Below, piece by piece: positions 58,851-64,000 of a DNA stretch of 64,000 bases (position 1 is its first letter; each line of letters begins with the position of its first letter). The stretch covers positions 21,743,411 to 21,807,410 of the forward strand of contig NC_067203.1 of assembly GCF_026262505.1 (NCBI RefSeq), read 5' to 3'. Position numbers and translations under genes: made by a program. The notes beneath the pieces were generated by a model. The model was not told the DNA's origin. It made no database searches and saw nothing but the letters and a program-made list of their open reading frames with translations. The DNA comes from Trichomonas vaginalis G3. Lineage: Eukaryota; Parabasalia; Trichomonadida; Trichomonadidae.

Positions 58851-59004
58851 TTTAGGTGAAGTGGTGCGATCTCACCTGTTTTTTCACCTGTTTTCTCACA
58901 TGGTCTAAAACATACAAAACTCATGAAATTTGGTCATTTTTCAGCAAAAATAATGTTTAGGTGAAGAGGTGCGATCTCACCTGTTTTTTCACCTGTTTTC
59001 TCAC
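58851..59004. promoter_or_regulatory. Two AGGTGA/TCACC clusters beside the 25-bp array
   Basis: TTTAGGTGAAGTGGTGCGAT-CTCACC-TGTTTTTTCACC at 58851-58895 and a nearly identical second copy at 58955-59004, each preceded by CAAAAATAATG. A GGTAAACGTTATTTTTA box follows at 59018-59034, overlapping the end of the minus-strand gene at 59032. Confidence 0.55.
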
Positions 59005-59031
59005 AAGCGTTTTACATGGTAAACGTTATTT

Positions 59032-59661
59032 TTATATGTATTTTTCAGCAACTTCGTCAAATAATTTTATAGCTTTATCTATCTCATCTACTTCAAACGT
59101 TTCTTTACCTTTTATGGGAGCACCATACATTTTCTCAAACTTTTCAAGTAGTTCTGTTTCTGCAGCTCTCATATCATTAGCAAACACAACCTTGACTATA
59201 TTGACTGTACTGTCATATCTTTGAGTTATATTATATGTTCTTCCTATCTTATATCTCTTTGTATTGAAGTCCTTCGGTTTCTGAACGATGTAAAGTAAGC
59301 CTTCACTGCAACGTTCCGTATCGAATGAACCATATGTTATGAAGTTATATCCAACAACTGGGTCTAACCATAACAAAACTATTGGTATAAGACTTTTGTC
59401 TATAAGATATGCTCTTGTTCCATGAAATGCTACTGATATCATAAGCTCAGGATTTCTTGTCAAAAATTTCTGAGTTGAAGCATTTCTAACCCAGTCCTTC
59501 GGTTTCTTTCCAAATGGAGATATAATGTCTGACAAAGAATATTTGTTGTATTTCTTTGAGTATCTTACGTTTAAATCACCTATTCTAACCAATTTGGTGT
59601 CATTGTCTATCTTTTTAACTGTTTCAAACTCAGTGTTTGTCATATATGTCTTTACATACAA
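59032..59661 (-). CDS. KilA-N plus T5orf172 (GIY-YIG-type) protein
   Basis: The protein has 209 residues (203 if the second Met starts). Residues 15-110 are KilA-N (LVRIGDLNVRYSKKYNKYSL, PKDWVRNASTQKFLTRNP, KSLIPIVLLWLDPVVGYNF). Residues about 125-205 are a T5orf172/MUG113 domain (GLLYIVQKPKDFNTKRYKIG-R-T, then ERYD-like RYDSTVNIV and AAETELLEKFEK), a GIY-YIG nuclease relative. The same fusion is known in phages and large DNA viruses. The first residues MYVKTYM recall the MYVKTDM leader of the other KilA-N genes. The gene looks whole and stands between inverted repeat modules. Confidence 0.7.
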   Translation of the reverse strand: MYVKTYMTNTEFETVKKIDNDTKLVRIGDLNVRYSKKYNKYSLSDIISPFGKKPKDWVRNASTQKFLTRNPELMISVAFHGTRAYLIDKSLIPIVLLWLDPVVGYNFITYGSFDTERCSEGLLYIVQKPKDFNTKRYKIGRTYNITQRYDSTVNIVKVVFANDMRAAETELLEKFEKMYGAPIKGKETFEVDEIDKAIKLFDEVAEKYI

Positions 59662-60012
59662 AATAAAAAAAATATTTTACAAAAAACTAACTTTATTTTT
59701 TCTATCTTGTATAAAAGATATGATTTCAGGGATTTTTTTTACGAAGTGCAAAAGTTCTCTTCGTAAAAAAATAACAGTTATATAATGAAATTTGGTCATT
59801 TTTTCACGATTTTCATGAGTTTTAGGCGACCCCGAAAAAAGTCTGGGTCGCAATTTTTCACGATTTTCGTACGGAATCTCTACCCGCGGTTTTCCTCGGG
59901 TAGCAAACATATGAGGAAATTCATGATTTTTGGTCATTTTTCAGCAAAAATAATGTTTAGGTGAAGAGGTGAGATCTCACCTGTTTTTTCACCTCTTTTC
60001 TCACCTCTTTTT
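59662..60012. other. Leader hairpin, KilA-N echo and AGGTGA cluster
   Basis: A hairpin with arms TTTTTTTACGAAG / CTTCGTAAAAAAA lies at 59734-59771. A segment at 59810-59935 resembles part of the KilA-N gene interior (TTTTCGTACGGAATCTCTAC). An AGGTGA/TCACC cluster fills 59955-60016. No open frame of its own is credible. Confidence 0.5.
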
Positions 60013-60951
60013 TCACAAGCGTTTTACATGAATTGTACGATGTATATTTGAAATCCTAAACAGTTTTGTAGCTTCTATTTCTTCGCTGAGGATATCGAAT
60101 GTTTTAACAATGCCGAAAGTTTCTTTATACTTCTTCTTGACGTCAGATAGAAGGAAATCGTCAGCAGTTGGATAGTTTTTGTTCAGAAATGTCAACATGT
60201 CCATTTTATCTTCTGCTGGCTTTTCTGCTTCTTTCTTTAAGTCAGCATAGTCGTTTCTCATACGTTCTATCTCTTTGACGGAGTAGTTATATCTCCTCAT
60301 TGCTGCTTTACATTTAGAACATTGCGGGTTCATTTTTGCGTTATATTCTGAAACCTTACCTGCTAAAACAACTAAAGCGTCAATGGTTTTCTTTAACTCA
60401 AACATAGCGGGTCTTATTTGTTCATTCCATACCTTACCTCTTCTATCTTTATCTCTTATCTGCCATACACATTCAGCAACTAACGAAACAAAGTTGTCGT
60501 AGGTCTTAAATTCTTCAGATTTATATATGTCAGAAACATTCTTATATACCATGTCGCAATCTTTGTCCATAACCTTATGGTTGCAATGAAATCCTAGAAA
60601 CTCATAGTTTACCTTTCGTATGAACTTCTTTATTTCTACTGAGTCAGTTGCTTTGACTTCTATTTCGTCGAATTCAGGAATAGTGAGCTTTTGCTGCTGA
60701 ATTTCAGGCAATTTGGGTAAATGGTCAATAATGTCCTGCATTTCATAAAGATACTGTTCATTTTCTTCATCTTTCGCACTACAGTCTAAATTATTTGTTA
60801 AAAGTTCTTGCTTTATCTTCTGGATTTTTGTTTCGAAAGTATATGAAGAAGGAATGAAGCTTTTCATTTCTACTAACATTGACGTAGGATTCATGACTAA
60901 CGAGTTTGGTGCTGTTGTTGTTTGAACTGTTGTTGTGCCGATTGTTGACAT
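60013..60951 (-). CDS. Hypothetical Maverick protein, 312 aa, with CxxC
   Basis: The ATG at 60951 (MSTIGTTTVQTTTAPNSLVM) is preferred to the longer frame because the shared leader sequence ends just before it. The protein is mostly helical (VKATDSVEIKKFIRKVNYEF, VSEYNAKMNPQCSKCKAAMR). Cysteines at HCNHKVMDKDCD and NPQCSKCKAAM suggest a zinc site. The C-terminus ends in a basic helix (RISNIHRTIHVKRL). It looks whole and stands in the repeat-bracketed part of element C. No family is recognised; DNA binding is inferred from charge. Confidence 0.5.
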   Translation of the reverse strand: MSTIGTTTVQTTTAPNSLVMNPTSMLVEMKSFIPSSYTFETKIQKIKQELLTNNLDCSAKDEENEQYLYEMQDIIDHLPKLPEIQQQKLTIPEFDEIEVKATDSVEIKKFIRKVNYEFLGFHCNHKVMDKDCDMVYKNVSDIYKSEEFKTYDNFVSLVAECVWQIRDKDRRGKVWNEQIRPAMFELKKTIDALVVLAGKVSEYNAKMNPQCSKCKAAMRRYNYSVKEIERMRNDYADLKKEAEKPAEDKMDMLTFLNKNYPTADDFLLSDVKKKYKETFGIVKTFDILSEEIEATKLFRISNIHRTIHVKRL

Positions 60952-61029
60952 TTTTATTTTTTTATACAAAATAAAAAAAATAAAAAAAATAAAACTAACT
61001 TTATTTTTTATTTCGGGAAAATTCATGAA

Positions 61030-61290
61030 AATTCAAGAGGTGAAAAAAGAGGTGAAAAAGGAGGTGAGATCGCACCACTTCACCTAAACATTATTTTTGT
61101 CTGATTTACGCTCATTACGATGAAGAAGTCTTGACAAAACATTTACGAAGAAGTCTTGACAAAACATTTACGAAGAAGTCTTGACAAAACATTTACGTTC
61201 ATGTTTGACAAAACATTTACGTTCATGTTTGACAAAGCATGTACGATGAAGTTTCGACAAAACATTTACGAAGAAGTCATGAAAATTCAA
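61030..61290. repeat. Module: AGGTGA cluster plus 25-bp array (forward orientation, copy 1)
   Basis: AGAGGTGAAAAAAGAGGTGA…CACCACTTCACCTAAACATT is followed by TTTTTGTCTGATTTACGCTC and about six 25-bp units (CTTGACAAAACATTTACGAA-GAAGT). The same order in reverse complement occupies 58600-58895. Confidence 0.85.
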
Positions 61291-61305
61291 GAGGGTGAAA
61301 AAAAA

Positions 61306-61503
61306 TGACACTTTTTCATTAGATAACTGTTATTTTTTGACGAAGTGAACATTGACACTTCGTCAAAAAAATCCCTGAAATCATATCTTACATACAAAAA
61401 ATACAAAAAAATGACACTTTTTCATTAGATAACTGTTATTTTTTGACGAAGTGAACATTGACACTTCGTCAAAAAAATCCCTGAAATCATATCTAACATA
61501 CAA
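61306..61503. repeat. Two direct 106-bp copies of a leader hairpin
   Basis: ATGACACTTTTTCATTAGAT, then a hairpin with arms TTTTTTGACGAAGTG / CACTTCGTCAAAAAA (61333-61370 and 61439-61476), then ATCCCTGAAATCATATCT, occurs twice 106 bp apart. The leader at 59734-59771 is a relative with compensating arm changes. Confidence 0.85.
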
Positions 61504-61559
61504 AATAAAAAAATAAAACTAACTTTATTTTTTCTATCTTAAGGAAATTCATGAAAATT

Positions 61560-61990
61560 CAAGAGGTGAAAAAAGAGGTGAAAAAGGAGGTGAGATCGCA
61601 CCACTTCACCTAAATTATATTTTTGGGTCCTTTACACTCATTACGATGAAGAAGTCATGACAAAACATTTACGAAGAAGTCTTGACAAAACATTTACGAA
61701 GAAGTCATGACAAAACATTTACGAAGAAGTCTTGACAAAACATTTACGAAGAAGTCTTGACAAAACATTTACGAAGAAGTCTTGACAAAACATTTACGAA
61801 GAAGTCTTGACAAAACATTTACGAAGAAGTCTTGACAAAACATGTACGTTCCTGTTTGACAAAACATTTACGAAGAAGTTTTGACAAAACATTTACGATG
61901 AAATCATGACAAAACATTTACGAAGAAGTCTTGACAAAACATGTACGTTCCTGTTTGACAAAGCATGTACGATGAAGTTTTGACAAATTC
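61560..61990. repeat. Module: AGGTGA cluster plus 25-bp array (copy 2)
   Basis: An AGGTGA/TCACC cluster is followed by some thirteen 25-bp units (GACAAAACATTTACGAAGAA-GTCTT), with a few GTACGTTCCTGTTTGACAAA variants. It ends at GTTAGATCTAACATGCTAAC, just upstream of the minus-strand gene's 3' end at 62042. Confidence 0.9.
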
Positions 61991-62041
61991 ATGAGGTTAG
62001 AAAACGTGTTAGATCTAACATGCTAACATAAACATTATTTT

Positions 62042-62902
62042 TCAATACTTTTTCAGCACTTTTCCGTAGTTATATATGAAAGACAATTCGAGATAAAAGT
62101 CATAGTACAATGGAATAATATGTTGCACACCATTTGTTGTGAACCAAACTTGAAAGTCAGAGAAACTGTTACTAGGTGGTTCGTAGAATTTAGAAGCAAA
62201 GTCATAAAAGTCCTTACCAATACATAGAAAACTATTGTTGCTTGAACTGAAACTTGCATGACACATAACATTTTGAGGGTCAAACACGTTTCTATAAACT
62301 GTCAAATCTGCTGGTGGAAGTATAAATTTAAATGGACCATCTGGTGGTAATGGTTCGTTCTGGTTTAGTAACCGAAGAAATTGTGCCCAAGAACGTTTGT
62401 CTACTTTCCAATATAAAAACTCTGTATCTCTTGGAGGGTTAATTTCAATCTTTTGAAATGAAACGGTGGAGTTCATCTTGTCATATTCTAGTTTCAGATA
62501 GTATGTTCCATTTAGTAAAGAGTCGTATTTTTCTTGAAATTCCCAATAATATTTGTTCATTTGAGTTTGAAAGTCATTTAGAGTTTTCTCAAGACTTTCG
62601 TCTGAACGAACTGTAAAGATTCTCATTTCGTCAAATTTGTCTATTAGACCATCAGAACCTTTATACTGCCCATGAAAATATACTGCGAACATAAATGCGT
62701 TAGTTCTATTTGAAAACAAAACTCTTCTAAATCCTATTGCCTTTGCATCTGAAGGACTTTGAAGCCAACGAATTGGATAGTCAAACCTGTATATTCGGGA
62801 TGAAATTTCTTCATCTGAAATAGTCCTACCAGCATTTGTAAAGATATAGTCTAACGGTTTTGTATCTGCTACTTTTGTTCTTTGTTTTTCAACCTGAAGC
62901 AT
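62042..62902 (-). CDS. KPLD-FTN family protein of element C, 286 aa
   Basis: Full-length homologue of 36520-37368. It shares the N-terminal TKPLDYIFTNAG, RFDYPIRWLQSPS, KAIGFRRVLF, the ASFSSSNNSFLCIGKDFYDF block and the C-terminal IIPLYYDFYLELSFIYNYG. Identity is moderate (well below that of the left-half genes), so the two are older paralogues or came from different element lineages. It looks whole, with a TTTTTACATATA box before the start. The fold is probably beta-rich and the role is unknown. Confidence 0.55.
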   Translation of the reverse strand: MLQVEKQRTKVADTKPLDYIFTNAGRTISDEEISSRIYRFDYPIRWLQSPSDAKAIGFRRVLFSNRTNAFMFAVYFHGQYKGSDGLIDKFDEMRIFTVRSDESLEKTLNDFQTQMNKYYWEFQEKYDSLLNGTYYLKLEYDKMNSTVSFQKIEINPPRDTEFLYWKVDKRSWAQFLRLLNQNEPLPPDGPFKFILPPADLTVYRNVFDPQNVMCHASFSSSNNSFLCIGKDFYDFASKFYEPPSNSFSDFQVWFTTNGVQHIIPLYYDFYLELSFIYNYGKVLKKY

Positions 62903-63042
62903 TTAATATATGTAAAAATATATTGTTTTAAAATGGTATGCCATTTCATATTTCTCATCTAACAAACAAGTTTCCTTCAACTTGAGGTTCACTAACAAAC
63001 TCAGCGTACATTTCAAATTCGAATAAAAAAATATTTTTTTCT

Positions 63043-63431
63043 TTACTTTACATAACCGCCTGCTGCCATAAGTCTTTGACGCCAACCCATACCAGCTAAT
63101 GAAGGTTGACTTGGTTTAGTTTCCAAACTAAACTTTGGTTTTGGTTTATCTTCAGTTTTTGGTTTTTCTTCTTCTATCGGTTTTTCGTCACTTTTCGGTT
63201 TCTCTGACTTTACTTCACTTGCAGGAACAGTTGTGTCGTCAACATCTTCATAAATATCATATGCCATTTGTTTTTGTTTTCCTTTCAACTTTTTGTGTTT
63301 GTTGTAAAGTTTAGAATATTTCGACTCTAAGTCAATGAGATGTTCTATAATGAACTGTTGGTCAGTGAAGTAAACTTTTCCATCTGTTGTCTCGAAAGCT
63401 CCTTCAGACTTCAATATTTTATTTGTGAGAG
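63043..63431 (-). pseudogene. Small Maverick protein remnant at the broken end of element C
   Basis: It matches the C-terminal part of 32620-33202 (EHLIDLESKYSKLYNKHKK helix, Lys/Glu/Pro linker, end MGWRQRLMAAGGYVK). The element's similarity to B ends here, so only a remnant of the gene remains. Confidence 0.7.
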
Positions 63432-64000
63432 TAGTGATGCGAAAAATTCCCAAACATATGGGGTTTCTCATATCCCGTCCCCTATCGTTTCCCCAATTCA
63501 ATTTTTTTTGGAATTTTATTTTTTTTCCCGCCCATTTGAATTAAAAATGGGCGATTTTCGTTAATGTGATTGAAATATCATAAAATTAATACGTATTTTA
63601 GCTAATAATTCTATTTTTATACAATATTCTCTCATTAAATCAACATTTTTTTCTAATTTTAATTTTTAATTTTTAATTTCTTCATAATTTTAGCGATTTA
63701 TGCTCATTATTAGCAAATAAATAATATATATAATATACTTATTTCATTTTATTCAGATAGGTCTTTGGGATTGGGATACCTTGTCCAAATTCAGAGGAAG
63801 TTTGAGAGGTTGGGATGGGGTAGCCCATATTCAATTATCCCAAGTGTACTCCACGAATTTAAAATTATATTATATTATTGATGACATATCTAAATTTATA
63901 GATAAAAATTTCAATGCGTACACAATTTTTTTTGAGAAAATTCTTTTTTTTTACTTATTTTCATTCATAAAAGCTCACGTGAACTTAATTAACAACTGAG
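63432..64000. other. Unassigned DNA right of element C
   Basis: The composition changes at the junction. GATGCGAAAAATTCCCAAAC and GGGTTTCTCATATCCCGTCC are unlike the element. A GCCCATTTGAATT-type inverted pair stands at 63531-63553. The last 280 bases hold a short frame (SKFRGSLRGWDGVAHIQLSQ) that may be part of a repeat gene. No gene can be supported. Confidence 0.4.

Larger units (their letters stand above)
46755..63431. mobile_element. Maverick/Polinton element C, right end missing
   Basis: The left end has the same AGTGGGG terminal motif and hairpins as element B after an A-run. From 46880 to about 57180 it has the same genes in the same order as B at near identity (except one extra short gene and a repeat-length difference). 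The right half differs: a KilA-N/T5orf172 gene, an unknown 312-aa gene, repeat arrays and the 286-aa paralogue replace most of B's right half, and no integrase or methyltransferase is seen. It ends within the small-protein homologue at 63431 without a terminal repeat. It has many breaks, roughly twenty or more, and is a younger-looking but heavily damaged fossil. Confidence 0.85.

Noticed and set aside
61640-61990. CRISPR-like array of 25-bp units
   Set aside because: There are no spacers between units; a plain tandem array.
1-64000. Bacterial or phage origin of the window because of tail fibre, Dam, KilA-N and HNH genes
   Set aside because: RSP3, PLAA and Nup210-like genes, trichomonad initiators and the absence of ribosome binding sites show a eukaryotic nuclear context.

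Overview
The window reads as nuclear DNA of a trichomonad, most likely Trichomonas vaginalis. It is AT-rich with essentially intronless genes. Host genes carry a TCA-Py-A/T-A/T initiator a few bases before the ATG and a TAAA at or just after the stop. It includes a flagellar radial spoke gene and is crowded with Maverick/Polinton elements, which are known to be abundant in that species. The assignment is inference; no database search was possible.

Layout. (A) 1-~3180: one end of a Maverick-type element of a divergent lineage (double-jelly-roll-like capsid gene, three small genes), cut by the window edge. (Host 1) ~3.2-15.3 kb: a small hypothetical gene, a degenerate repeat gene, an unknown 393-aa gene, a WDR11-like gene, PLAA/Doa1 (WD40-PFU-PUL), radial spoke protein 3, then a long AT-rich spacer with a 279-bp nested palindrome. 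(B) 15318-39220: a Maverick with both terminal inverted repeats and a candidate 6-bp target duplication. Its left half is a capsid/packaging block (large coiled-coil protein, capsid protein, putative minor capsid protein, SF3 helicase, packaging ATPase). Its right half holds KilA-N, small proteins, HNH, protein-primed polymerase, integrase, a phage-like tail fibre, small amphipathic and membrane proteins and an adenine methyltransferase. It looks fairly young but is broken at roughly ten places. (Host 2) 39.2-46.75 kb: a repeat-rich spacer, a polytopic membrane protein, and a broken Nup210/gp210-like gene carrying an exact 62-bp tandem duplication. (C) ~46755-63431: a second Maverick whose left half is almost identical in sequence and order to B, but whose right half is different and rich in repeats (KilA-N/T5orf172 gene, arrays of a 25-bp repeat, recurring AGGTGA clusters). 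It stops abruptly with no right terminal repeat and has roughly twenty or more breaks. (Host 3) 63432-64000: unassigned AT-rich DNA.

In B and C the genes together describe a virus-like cycle: protein-primed DNA synthesis and SF3 helicase for copying, integrase for insertion, capsid proteins plus A32-like ATPase for particle assembly, tail-fibre and amphipathic peptides perhaps for entry, and Dam-type methylation and KilA-N factors for control. The most notable unexplained signals are a recurrent TATTTTTA box next to element gene starts (distinct from the host-like TCATTTT initiator used by a cluster of small genes), covarying terminal hairpins, minisatellites of unrelated sequence placed between the same divergent gene pair in B and C, and an inverted-repeat-bracketed KilA-N/T5orf172 cassette in C.
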